Shown piece after piece: positions 7,192 to 15,405 of a DNA stretch of 64,000 nt; positions within the stretch are counted from its first letter, which is position 1; each line of letters opens with the position of its first letter. This DNA comes from Hyphomonas chukchiensis (GTDB lineage Bacteria > Pseudomonadota > Alphaproteobacteria > Caulobacterales > Hyphomonadaceae), in contig NZ_AWFG01000010.1 of assembly GCF_000682695.1 (NCBI RefSeq), positions 1 to 64,000 on the forward strand. The letters run 5' to 3'. The position numbers and the translations under genes are program-made. Below the pieces are notes generated by a model, which did not search any database, was not told the origin of the DNA, and saw only the letters and a program-made list of their open reading frames with translations.

Positions 7192-8246
7192 GCGGCGGCA
7201 GAGACCCGTCCACTTTATGGGGCTTCACGGCACGACTGTTATTGACGATTCTTCTGGTCGCCCTCGCGCTGTTCCTGTGGGTGGTGAAGGATGCCGTCCT
7301 TCTTGGATTTGCAGCGGTGCTGCTGGCCATTGCAGTGCACGGAGTCGCGGATGCCTTGATGAAGGTGGCGCCGCTCCCCCGTAGTGCTGCCTTGGGCCTC
7401 GGCGCGCTCCTGCTAATTGCCATCATCACAGGTATTCTCTGGCTTTTCGGCGCGCAGCTCAGCGCCGAGCTATCCGGCGTTTTTGATCGTCTTCCTTCGG
7501 CGTGGGAGCAGGCCAAGGAAACGCTGCAAGGCAACCCTGTTGGCGCTGCCATCGTCTCCGAAATTCAGCATCTTACATCAGGCGACAGCGGCGGCTCCGC
7601 GATTGACATGGTCTCCAGCGCAGGCGGCTTTGCCTTGCCCGCAGCGTCAGCCATGACAACGGCGCTCCTCGTTTTCTTTACTGCGGCATTTCTGACGAGC
7701 TCCGCGTCTGTTTATCGCCGGGGTGCGCTTCTCCTCATCCCCAAGGGTCCCGATGAAAAGGTGGCGGCAGCCCTCGACCATTCAGCGCTCGCGCTGAAAA
7801 AGTGGTTGCTGGGCATAACGGTGGACATGATGATCATCACCGTTCTTCTTGCCGTCGCACTATGGGCATTGGGTGTCCCGGCATTCATCGGGCTTGCATT
7901 GCTGGCGGGCTTTTCGCAATTCGTACCGACGGTCGGTCCGCTGATAGCGGCCATTCCCGGTATATTGCTGGCTTTCACCCTTGGTCCCATGACCGCCTTG
8001 TATACAGCAGCGGCCTATCTCGTCATTTCACAGCTTGAGGCCAATCTGATCTATCCAATCATCCAGAAACAGGCAGCGTCCATTCCCCCCGCCCTGAATC
8101 TCGTGGCCATACTTGCCTTTGGGATGCTCTTCGGGCCTCTCGGTGTGCTCCTCGCAACGCCCATCCTGATTGTCGTCACCGTGTGGATAACGAAGCTTTA
8201 CGTGCAGGACACGCTTGGCAAGGATGCTGCGATTCCCGGCGATTAG
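7188..8246 (+). CDS. AI-2E family transporter
   Basis: A 352-residue inner-membrane protein of the AI-2E exporter/permease family (PF01594 type). There are about eight membrane segments, with a soluble region near residues 90-140. The conserved C-terminal half has [30 protein letters not shown] and [14 protein letters not shown], both family hallmarks. Members transport diverse substrates or ions; autoinducer-2 is not implied. GTG at 7188 overlaps the preceding stop as GTGA, so the two genes are translationally coupled and probably share the stress promoter. Base composition looks less GC-rich than the flanking genes. Confidence 0.88.
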   Translation: MSGGRDPSTLWGFTARLLLTILLVALALFLWVVKDAVLLGFAAVLLAIAVHGVADALMKVAPLPRSAALGLGALLLIAIITGILWLFGAQLSAELSGVFDRLPSAWEQAKETLQGNPVGAAIVSEIQHLTSGDSGGSAIDMVSSAGGFALPAASAMTTALLVFFTAAFLTSSASVYRRGALLLIPKGPDEKVAAALDHSALALKKWLLGITVDMMIITVLLAVALWALGVPAFIGLALLAGFSQFVPTVGPLIAAIPGILLAFTLGPMTALYTAAAYLVISQLEANLIYPIIQKQAASIPPALNLVAILAFGMLFGPLGVLLATPILIVVTVWITKLYVQDTLGKDAAIPGD

Positions 8247-8279
8247 CGGCAGGACAGCCCGGCGGGATGGGGGTCGTGA

Positions 8280-9905
8280 TCACGCCCGTTTTGCGCTGAG
8301 TTCCCAGCCGGTGTCTTCATCCGCCATCAGCACGTCAGCGAGCGTTGCCACCAGCGCGCGCGGGCGGATGGGCTTCTCGATGAGCGCCGTAAAGCCGGCC
8401 GCCTCGCAGGCGGCGCGGCGCTCGGCGCTGAGGTCGGCAGTCACCGCCAGGATCGGGGTCAGCTGGTTCGGCCCGTCCGAGCGGCGCAGCGCCCGGACAA
8501 CCATTTCACCATTGGCGCCCGGCATGTGAATGTCGGTGAGGATCGCCTGATATCGCCCGGCCATGGCATTGGCGATCGCGGCTTCGCCATTCGCGACCGT
8601 GTCGACCTTCCAGCCCGCCGCAGTCAGGGCCCGCGACATGACCATCATGCTGACTTCATGGTCTTCGGCGATCAGGATATGGCCCAGCGTCAGGCTGCGC
8701 CTGCGCGGCTTGGGCGGCGTCTGTGCGGCGAGGCGCGGCCCGGCCCGCAGCACAGGCAGCGTGACCGTGAAGACCGAGCCACCGCCCGGATTGTCCGCCA
8801 GGGCGATCTTGCCCCCGAGGCGCGCCGTCAGCCCCTTGGCGATGGAGAGGCCGAGGCCCGAGCCGCCATGCGTCTGCGCCGTCGTGGCGCTCGCCTGCTC
8901 GAATGCCTCGAACATGCGAGCCTTGTCGCTGTCAGAAATGCCACAGCCCGTGTCGGAAACCGTCATGCGCAGCGACAGCTTGCCCGCCGTGTCGTCCGTT
9001 GCGAGCACGACGCTGACATGGCCCTGCTCGGTAAATTTCAGTGCATTGCTCATCAGGTTGAACAGGATCTGACGGATGCGCATGGCATCGGCCTCAATCC
9101 GCATCACGCTGCCGGACTCCACCTGGATGCGCAAGTCCAGCCGCTTGCCGGCAATGCGCGACTGCCAGAGGTCGCGCGCCTCGGCGGCAAATTCATGCAG
9201 GTCGAACGGCAATGGGTTGATGGGGAGCTTGCCGGCCTCAAGGCGCGACAGGTCCAGCAGGTCGCCCAGCAGGCGGTCGAGATGATTGCCGCTCTCGCTG
9301 ATCGTGCGCGCGAGCCGACGCGGTTCGGCGCCGGAGACGCTGTCCTGCAATATGTCGGCAACGCCAAGGATGCCGGTCAGCGGCGTGCGGATTTCGTGGC
9401 TGAGAACGGCGAGGAAGTGTGACTTGTCGCGCGCGACGTCCTGCGCGCTGGTGCGGGCCTGGGCGAGGCGCTTGCTGGCTGACTGCATGGCACGCGCCCG
9501 CTGGGCATTTTCCTGCGCCACGGCCGAGAGGATGGCGCCGGGACTGACCAGGCCGCTATAGCGCCCGTCCCGTATTACGATCACGCCGTCGGTCAGGGCA
9601 GACGTATTCCCGTCAGCGGCCAGCTTTGCGATCAGGGCAACGGATGTGCCCGTTTCGACCATCACCGGATGCGGCGTCATGAAATTGGTGATGCAGCGCG
9701 CGGCGTAGATATCCCGCCCGCCGGGCCCGGCCATGATTTCGGTGAGCCGCCCGCGCGTGACATGGCCAAGCGCGGCGCCATTGACCACGATCGGCAGGGC
9801 AAAAAGGGCAGAATCGGAGAGGAAGAGACCGAGCGCCGCAGAGGCGGAGGTTTCGGCATCGATGGGACGGATGGCGACCGCAATATCCTCTATACGCACC
9901 GGCAT
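8280..9905 (-). CDS. CBS-domain hybrid histidine kinase with C-terminal receiver
   Basis: A 541-residue cytoplasmic signalling protein without membrane segments. Residues 1-130 resemble a tandem CBS pair (ALPIVVNGAALGHVTRGRL, then MTPHPVMVETGTSV and DGVIVIRDGRYSGLVS). A short coiled linker leads to the HisKA dimerisation domain with His170 in LSHEIRTPL. The ATPase domain has the N box LFNLMSNALKF and G boxes DTGCGIS and GGSGLGLSIAKG. The receiver begins near 409 (ILIAEDHEVS), with phospho-acceptor Asp458 in LTDIHMPG and the conserved Lys in EKPIRP. CBS domains usually sense adenine nucleotides, so energy status is a possible input; this is inference. No partner response regulator is adjacent. 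Confidence 0.88.
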   Translation of the reverse strand: MPVRIEDIAVAIRPIDAETSASAALGLFLSDSALFALPIVVNGAALGHVTRGRLTEIMAGPGGRDIYAARCITNFMTPHPVMVETGTSVALIAKLAADGNTSALTDGVIVIRDGRYSGLVSPGAILSAVAQENAQRARAMQSASKRLAQARTSAQDVARDKSHFLAVLSHEIRTPLTGILGVADILQDSVSGAEPRRLARTISESGNHLDRLLGDLLDLSRLEAGKLPINPLPFDLHEFAAEARDLWQSRIAGKRLDLRIQVESGSVMRIEADAMRIRQILFNLMSNALKFTEQGHVSVVLATDDTAGKLSLRMTVSDTGCGISDSDKARMFEAFEQASATTAQTHGGSGLGLSIAKGLTARLGGKIALADNPGGGSVFTVTLPVLRAGPRLAAQTPPKPRRRSLTLGHILIAEDHEVSMMVMSRALTAAGWKVDTVANGEAAIANAMAGRYQAILTDIHMPGANGEMVVRALRRSDGPNQLTPILAVTADLSAERRAACEAAGFTALIEKPIRPRALVATLADVLMADEDTGWELSAKRA

Positions 9906-10012
9906 TGCTTAAGACGCATCCCTTACCCGTTAAGGATGTGACCTTCCGTCAAAATCGTTTACGCGCCGCAAACGTATCCCTAACGGAAAGTAAACCCGGC
10001 GCCGGATGCATG

Positions 10013-10043
10013 AACGCCCGGACGCGAGGGCCCGGGCGTTTTT
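10013..10043 (+). terminator. Intrinsic terminator on the plus strand with no annotated plus gene
   Basis: AACGCCCGG (10013-10021) pairs with CCGGGCGTT (10032-10040) around a ten-base loop and is followed by TTT. The U-tract is on the plus strand only. Both flanking genes are on the minus strand, so this may end a small RNA transcribed from the gap at 9906-10043, or it may help stop clpP readthrough. Confidence 0.5.
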
Positions 10044-10080
10044 AAGGTCTGCGGAAGGGGCGTTGCGGCCCGTTCGCTGC

Positions 10081-10683
10081 CTATTTGATCTCGCCGCGAT
10101 GGGTGACGATCTTGTTCACGAGGCCGTATTCCACGGCTTCCTCGGCGCTCATCCAGAAGTCACGGTCGGTGTCCTTCTTGATCTGGTCGAGGCTCTTGCC
10201 TGTGGCATCGGCGAAGATCTGGTTCAGGCGTTCGCGCATCTTGATGATCTCGCGGGCCTGGATTTCCACGTCCGTGGCCTGGCCGCCAACGCCGCCGCGG
10301 GGTTCATGAAGCAGGAAGCGGGTGTTCTTCAGGGCGAAACGGTTCTCTTTCTTGGCCGCCGAATAGATCAGCGCGCCAGCCGAAGCGACCCAGCCCGTGC
10401 CGAGGATTTTCACAGGTGCCCCGACAAACTTGATCATGTCATGGATCATGTCGCCGCTCTCGACGTGGCCGCCGGGCGAGGAAATCACGAGCAGGATCGG
10501 GTCGGTGCTCTCCGAGGACAGGGCCAGCAGGCGTTCGCACACGCGCTTGGCCTGTTTGAAGTCGATCCCGCCGGTCAGCAGGATGGTGCGGGCCTTGAAG
10601 AGGGCTTCTTCAAGGAACGCATTCGGCTCGCCCATTGGCGGGCTTTCGGCTTCTTCGTCGTCAAGGCGTGAATAAGGGGACAT
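10081..10683 (-). CDS. clpP: ClpP-like serine protease subunit
   Basis: A 200-residue ClpP-family peptidase. The catalytic Ser101 is in GWVASAGALIY, His126 is in FLLHEPRGG, and the Asp lies in KKDTDRDFWMSAEEAVEYGLVN near residues 171-175; the oxyanion-hole PGGHVESG is also present. The sequence departs from canonical ClpP1 (usual GMAASMGA and HQPLGG), so this is a second, divergent paralogue. No clpX or clpA gene is adjacent, so the unfoldase partner is unknown. The ATG at 10683 has GGAGA just upstream; the ATG at 10719 has none. Confidence 0.85.
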   Translation of the reverse strand: MSPYSRLDDEEAESPPMGEPNAFLEEALFKARTILLTGGIDFKQAKRVCERLLALSSESTDPILLVISSPGGHVESGDMIHDMIKFVGAPVKILGTGWVASAGALIYSAAKKENRFALKNTRFLLHEPRGGVGGQATDVEIQAREIIKMRERLNQIFADATGKSLDQIKKDTDRDFWMSAEEAVEYGLVNKIVTHRGEIK

Positions 10684-10806
10684 GTCATCTCCGGCAGAGG
10701 GATATTCGATTGGCACCATAGGTGAGGCGCCACGGCGCCCGGGTCAAGGCTGGAGAGGTTAAACCCGTGGAAAACGCTGTTTTTGCTGGATTGTGGGATT
10801 CAGCGC

Positions 10807-12645
10807 TTACGCCGCTTCCGCGATAATCCGGGCCACGTCTTCAGCGTAGCGCTGGGCCTTTTTCTCGCCGACGCCGCTGATCTGGCGCAGGGCATCGGGC
10901 GATCCGGGGCGTTCGCGGGCGATTTCGGCGAGGGTGCGGTCGTGGAAGATGACGTAAGGCGGCACGCCGCGCGCCTTGGCCGTATCGGTCCGCCAGGTTC
11001 GCAGGGCATCGAACAGGTCCTGGTCGCGGCCTGACAGGTCAGCGACGGCGGCCGCAGAGGCCACTGAGCGGCCCTTCGCGGGTTTCTTGCGGGCGGCGGC
11101 CACATCCTCGCGCAGCATCAGCGTCCGTTCGCCCCGGAACAGGGCGCGGGCCGCCTCGCCATCGGGCACGATGATGGAGGGCCGCATCAGGTCGCCGCCC
11201 TCGGCCAGCATCCCGTCAAACAGCAGCGCATCGAACACGCGGTCCCAGCCGGCCTTGGGCAGGTCCTTGCCGACGCCGAACGTGGACTGGGTGGAGAGCT
11301 GCTCGTCGAAGCCGTCTTTCGTGGTGCCCATCAGGTGCAGCACGAGCCGTCCCCGGCCCACTTTCTGACCGCATCGGATGACAGCCGAGACCGCCATCTG
11401 GGCCCAGCGGGTCGCATCATGCGCCTGCCCCGGCTCGGCCGTGCAGACATCGCAGACGCCGCAGGGCTCGACCTTTTCCTCGCCGAAATAGCGCCGCACC
11501 GCGCCGCGCCGGCATTCATCGCCATTGAAGAAAGCGAACAGTTGCCGCGTCTTGGTCAGCTGGACGCGTTTGACCTCTTCCGGCGCATCGCCCTGATGCG
11601 TCCACGAGAGGGACCGCGCCATGTCCGAGGGTCCGTAAAGCGCGATGCCTTCAGCCGGTTCACCGTCACGCCCTGCCCGGCCGACTTCCTGCCAATAGGC
11701 TTCCAGTGTCTTCGGCGGATCGGCATGGATCACAAAGCGCACATCCGGCTTGTCGACGCCCATGCCGAAGGCAACTGTGGCGCACATGACGAGGCCCTCT
11801 TCGAGCAGGAACCGGCGCTGGCGCTCGGAGCGCACTTCCGCGTCGAGACCGGCATGATAGGCGAGCGCGGGAATGCCTGCCCGTTCCAGCGCCTCGGCCA
11901 CGTCTTCGGTGCCCTTGCGCGTGGCGGCGTAGACGATGCCCGAGACCCCGCCGCGCGCCTTGACCAGCTGGACAACACGCGCCGTGCGGCCGCCGCCCTT
12001 CGGCTCAGCCGAGAGGGTGAGGTTCGGGCGGTCAAAGCTCGCCACGTGGAGAGCCGGATCGGTCAGCTGCAGCTGGGCGAGAATGTCGTCGCGGGTGCGT
12101 GTGTCGGCGGTGGCGGTCACGGCGAGGCGGGGCACGCCGGGGAAGAGTTCCCGCAGGCGGCCAAGGGCGCGATAGTCCGGCCGGAAGTCATGGCCCCACT
12201 GGCTGACGCAGTGCGCTTCATCGACGGCGATAAGCGACACGTCCATGCCCGCAAGGCGCTGGGCAAGGCCGGTGCCGAGGCCTTCCGGCGACACATAGAG
12301 CAGGTCCATCTCGCCGCGCTGGGCCGCATTCAGCGCCTCGGTGCGCGCATTGAAATCCATCGAGCTGTCCAGCCGCTCGGCCCGCACGCCGACCTGTTTC
12401 AGCGCGTCGACCTGGTCCGACATCAGCGCGATCAAAGGCGACACGACAATGGCGCAGCCGGGCCGGATCAGCGCCGGGATCTGGTAGCAGAGCGACTTGC
12501 CGCCACCGGTCGGCAGCACGGCGAGGGCGTCGCGGCCCTCAAGCACATCGCTGATCACGTCTTCCTGAAGGCCGCGAAAGGCCTTGAAGCCGTAAACGCG
12601 CTGCAGGATCGCACGGGCTTCATCGAGTTGGGGGCGGGTCGGCAT
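10807..12645 (-). CDS. recQ: ATP-dependent DNA helicase RecQ
   Basis: A 612-residue 3'-5' superfamily 2 helicase for recombination and stalled-fork repair. Motif I is LPTGGGKSLCYQIPAL; motif II is AVDEAHCVSQWGHDFRPDY with the aromatic-rich loop; the arginine-finger region is QEVGRAGRDG. The RecQ zinc module shows C-x-RGAVRRYFGE then CGVCDVC, followed by a winged-helix region and a C-terminal HRDC domain (LFDALRTWRTDTAKARGVPPYVIF). The full domain set is present. An ATG at 12645 begins the conserved region; a TTG at 12681 is a possible alternative. The unknown gene at 12700 lies just upstream and is probably co-transcribed. Confidence 0.96.
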   Translation of the reverse strand: MPTRPQLDEARAILQRVYGFKAFRGLQEDVISDVLEGRDALAVLPTGGGKSLCYQIPALIRPGCAIVVSPLIALMSDQVDALKQVGVRAERLDSSMDFNARTEALNAAQRGEMDLLYVSPEGLGTGLAQRLAGMDVSLIAVDEAHCVSQWGHDFRPDYRALGRLRELFPGVPRLAVTATADTRTRDDILAQLQLTDPALHVASFDRPNLTLSAEPKGGGRTARVVQLVKARGGVSGIVYAATRKGTEDVAEALERAGIPALAYHAGLDAEVRSERQRRFLLEEGLVMCATVAFGMGVDKPDVRFVIHADPPKTLEAYWQEVGRAGRDGEPAEGIALYGPSDMARSLSWTHQGDAPEEVKRVQLTKTRQLFAFFNGDECRRGAVRRYFGEEKVEPCGVCDVCTAEPGQAHDATRWAQMAVSAVIRCGQKVGRGRLVLHLMGTTKDGFDEQLSTQSTFGVGKDLPKAGWDRVFDALLFDGMLAEGGDLMRPSIIVPDGEAARALFRGERTLMLREDVAAARKKPAKGRSVASAAAVADLSGRDQDLFDALRTWRTDTAKARGVPPYVIFHDRTLAEIARERPGSPDALRQISGVGEKKAQRYAEDVARIIAEAA

Positions 12646-12699
12646 GGAATGTGTTGTGGCGGCTCGCGTGAGTCGGAGCAAGAGGCGGTGTGCGAACGG

Positions 12700-13458
12700 C
12701 TAGCTGACGAAATCGATACAGTCGTCATAAATCTCGAACGACCAGCTGCTGGCCTGCTGGCGCTGCGTTTCCTCGGCAACGAAGGCGATGATGGCCTCGC
12801 GCTCTGCGAGCGGACGGCCCGTCACGCTTTCCCACCGATCCGGTGATGGCAGGTCAATGCTGAAATGGACCCGGCCAGTACACATCTCGTGCGGGAAAGG
12901 GATACGGATATCGCCGTCGACATAGGTGATGGTTCCGGCGCGGGCATTGCCGTCGAACTCAAGATGCCGACCAAACTGCGAAACCATTCGCCCCAGCACG
13001 CGCGCACGCAGCGCAAGGTCCTCGTCCGGAAGGATATTTCCAAAGCCGTCGCGGTATACGATGGGTCCAGTCGAGGGCTCGGGCTCTGGCATGGGTTCAG
13101 GCGGAGGTGCGATGCCTGCTTCCAGCTTCTCGAGCGGCAGGACATGGCACCAGCCATCGGAATGGTGGATCTCGATACGGTAAGGGCCGGGCGGCCACGG
13201 GAAGGTATCAATCAGAATCTGGACCCGGCCATTCAGGCGCGCCGTGACGTCTGCCTCGTCGACGACACCCCCGCCGGGGCCAAGAATGCAGAACCTGCTA
13301 TAACCCGCATAGCCGTCCTGCGGCAGCCATAACGTGACCTGCTGACTGCCGGGATAGCGCACGAACCGGGATGCAAGATCACCGACACCCGCCACCGCTT
13401 CGGACAGCGTCGTATTGCCCAACACGATCGCGCCTTCAAACCCTTCGCCACCTGTCAT
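12700..13458 (-). CDS. Unknown two-domain protein upstream of recQ
   Basis: A 252-residue protein I do not recognise. The N-terminal part (about 1-115) is beta-rich, with QQVTLWLPQDGYAGYSRF and GPYRIEIHHSDGWCHVLPLE, reminiscent of an immunoglobulin-like or carbohydrate-binding fold. A Pro/Glu linker (PPPEPMPEPEP) separates it from a mixed C-terminal domain with HEMCTGRVHFSIDLPSPDRWESV. No signal peptide or membrane segment is visible. It ends 55 bases before the recQ start on the same strand, so co-expression is likely; whether it works with RecQ is unknown. Confidence 0.7.
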   Translation of the reverse strand: MTGGEGFEGAIVLGNTTLSEAVAGVGDLASRFVRYPGSQQVTLWLPQDGYAGYSRFCILGPGGGVVDEADVTARLNGRVQILIDTFPWPPGPYRIEIHHSDGWCHVLPLEKLEAGIAPPPEPMPEPEPSTGPIVYRDGFGNILPDEDLALRARVLGRMVSQFGRHLEFDGNARAGTITYVDGDIRIPFPHEMCTGRVHFSIDLPSPDRWESVTGRPLAEREAIIAFVAEETQRQQASSWSFEIYDDCIDFVS

Positions 13459-13521
13459 GGATGTCCCGCCTGATCGTCGCGGCGATCTAGGACCGGATGC
13501 CGCAGGTTGCCAAGGGCCATT

Positions 13522-13654
13522 CCCTCACCTCCCATCGCTGCGCGATGGGCCCCTCCTCTCCCAGAGGGAGAGGGGTTAAGTGGCTCTTCCGGTCAAACTC
13601 CTCTCCCTCTGGGAGAGGAGGGACCCGCGCCCGTTAGGGCGTGGGAGGTGAGGG
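13522..13654. repeat. 133-base inverted repeat with nested hairpins
   Basis: The left arm (CCCTCACCTCCCA... then CCTCCTCTCCCAGAGGGAG) is the reverse complement of the right arm (CTCCCTCTGGGAGAGGAGG... TGGGAGGTGAGGG). In each arm the middle is replaced by a different small hairpin: ATCGCTGCGCGAT on the left and CGCCCGTTAGGGCG on the right. It fills the gap between two minus-strand genes and ends beside the HDAC-like stop codon. It looks like a dispersed palindromic intergenic element. Confidence 0.7.
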
Positions 13655-13655
13655 C

Positions 13656-14492
13656 CTAGGCCAGCGCCGCCACCAAGCCGCAATGCCGCCGGGCGACAGC
13701 GCTGGCATCGAAGCTGTAGCCGCCGCCGAGGACGGCGCAGAGCGGCACGTCCGCTGAGGCGCAGGCCTCGGCCACAAAGCGGTCGCGGGCGGCGAGGCCT
13801 TCATCGCTCAGGCTGAGCAGGCCGAGGCGGTCGTCGGCATGGGGATCGACCCCCGCATTGTAGAAGACCAGGTCAGCCCCACTGGCGAGGGCTTCCGCGA
13901 CGAGCCTCTCCAGCGCTGCGAGATAGGCCGCGTCGCCCGTGCCTTTCGGCAGGCCGATATCAAGATCAGAGGGCGGCTTCTCGCGCGGCCAGTTCTGTTC
14001 GCAATGGAGCGAAGAGGTGAAAGCGCGCGGCTCTGATGCGAGGATCAAAGCCGTGCCGTCTCCATGGTGCACGTCGCAATCAATCACGGCCACGCGGCGC
14101 ACAGCGCCTTCTTCAAGGAGCAGCCTGGCCCCCACAGCGACATCATTGAATACGCAGAAACCCGCCGCGCCGTGGTCCAGCGCGAGGCGGGCCGCGAGGC
14201 AGGTGCCGCCGACAGCCGCGCGCGACCGCCGGGCAATCGCGGGCGTGATCTCGAATCCGATCCTGCGGGCGGCTTTGGCGTCCAGCGTCTGGCTGAGGAT
14301 GGCGCCGACATAGGCCGGGTCATGCGCCAGGTGCAGCCAGGCCTCCGGCGCCAGCAGCGGCTCGATGAAGTCATGGCCCGCCGCGCGGAGCATATCCGCC
14401 ACCAGCGCGTATTTGCGCATGGGGAAGCGATGGTCGTCCGGCACGGTGCGGGCGTCATAGTCAGGATGATGAACGAGCGGGAGCATGGGCAT
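13656..14492 (-). CDS. Histone-deacetylase-like protein lacking the tandem-His segment
   Basis: A 278-residue member of the arginase/deacetylase fold family (HDAC/AcuC type). The N-terminal VHHPDYDARTVPDDHRFPMRKY, the metal-binding DCDVHHGDGTA, FYNAGVDPHADDRLG and the terminal VLGGGYSFD are all conserved. The segment that normally holds two adjacent catalytic His residues, between the GGTCLAARLALDHG helix and GFCVFNDVAVGA, is missing: the sequence goes directly from HGAA to GFCVFND. Family members have about 16-20 more residues here. Without them, hydrolysis is doubtful. The ATG at 14492 (or 14486) gives the family-typical N terminus. It is divergent from the pirin gene. Confidence 0.85.
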   Translation of the reverse strand: MPMLPLVHHPDYDARTVPDDHRFPMRKYALVADMLRAAGHDFIEPLLAPEAWLHLAHDPAYVGAILSQTLDAKAARRIGFEITPAIARRSRAAVGGTCLAARLALDHGAAGFCVFNDVAVGARLLLEEGAVRRVAVIDCDVHHGDGTALILASEPRAFTSSLHCEQNWPREKPPSDLDIGLPKGTGDAAYLAALERLVAEALASGADLVFYNAGVDPHADDRLGLLSLSDEGLAARDRFVAEACASADVPLCAVLGGGYSFDASAVARRHCGLVAALA

Positions 14493-14626
14493 TGAGGTAG
14501 CGGATTTCGCAGCGGCGTCCAGCCATGCAGGAATCGCATAAATGTGATCCAGCCCCCGCCCTACACGAGATTTCCAGCCATGCCATATAGGTCTCAACAC
14601 CAACACATAGCTCATGGAGCACACCG

Positions 14627-15322
14627 ATGATTGACATTCGACGCTTTGAAAACCTGGGCCGCTTCAAGAATGAGTGGCTCAATGCCAACTACCACTTCTC
14701 CTTCTCGGGCTATCACGACCCGCGCCGCATGGGCGAAGGCGCCCTGCGCGTCTGGAACGATGACACGATCGAGCCGCATACCGGCTTCCCGCCGCATGGC
14801 CACCAGTCCATGGAGATCATCACCTATGTCCGCAAAGGCGCGATCACCCACAAGGACTCGATGGGCAATCATGGCCGCACAGAGGCCGGTGACGTTCAGG
14901 TGATGAGCGCGGGCAGCGGTATCCAGCATGCGGAATGGAACGAGGAAGACGAAAAGACGACCCTGTTCCAGATCTGGATCCAGCCACGCTCGGCCGGCGG
15001 CAAACCCAGCTGGGGCGCCCGCAAGTTTCCGAAAGGCGAACGGTCCGGCAGCTGGGCCCTTCTGGCCTCCGGTGACGGCGACAAGGACAGCCTTGTCATC
15101 AACCAGGACGCCAAGGTGCTCGGCGCAACCCTCAAGGCCGGCGAAAAGCTGACCTATGAAGTGACCGCAGGCCGCCACGGCTATCTCGTCCTCGCTGACG
15201 GATCGGTCACGCTGAACGGCGAAACGCTGAAAGCCCGCGACGGCGTTGCCGTGACCGGGGCCGAGACGCTGACGCTGGAAGGCGTTGAGGATGCCGAGAT
15301 CGTCTTTGTTGATACGATCTAA
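14627..15322 (+). CDS. Pirin family protein (quercetinase-like)
   Basis: A 231-residue bicupin resembling E. coli YhaK/YhhW. It opens with the pirin signature around FSFSGYHDPRRMGEGALRVWNDD. The metal site is formed by His residues in FPPHGHQSMEIITYV and by GSGIQHAEWNEE. The C-terminal cupin is degenerate, as usual. Some pirins cleave quercetin with iron or copper; others act as redox sensors. The physiological substrate is unknown. The ATG has GGAG seven bases upstream. Confidence 0.92.
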   Translation: MIDIRRFENLGRFKNEWLNANYHFSFSGYHDPRRMGEGALRVWNDDTIEPHTGFPPHGHQSMEIITYVRKGAITHKDSMGNHGRTEAGDVQVMSAGSGIQHAEWNEEDEKTTLFQIWIQPRSAGGKPSWGARKFPKGERSGSWALLASGDGDKDSLVINQDAKVLGATLKAGEKLTYEVTAGRHGYLVLADGSVTLNGETLKARDGVAVTGAETLTLEGVEDAEIVFVDTI

Positions 15323-15349
15323 CGGTAAGCTCACAGCCCCGTGACTTCA

Positions 15350-15374
15350 GGAACAGGCGGCAGCATGCTACGTT
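15350..15374 (+). promoter_or_regulatory. EcfG-type general stress promoter
   Basis: GGAAC (15350-15354), a 16-base spacer and CGTT (15371-15374) match the EcfG consensus exactly. The start codon of the secreted protein gene lies 32 bases after the -10 element. Confidence 0.7.
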
Positions 15375-15405
15375 GATCATGAGGACAATTCAGGAGAATG
15401 ATCCC

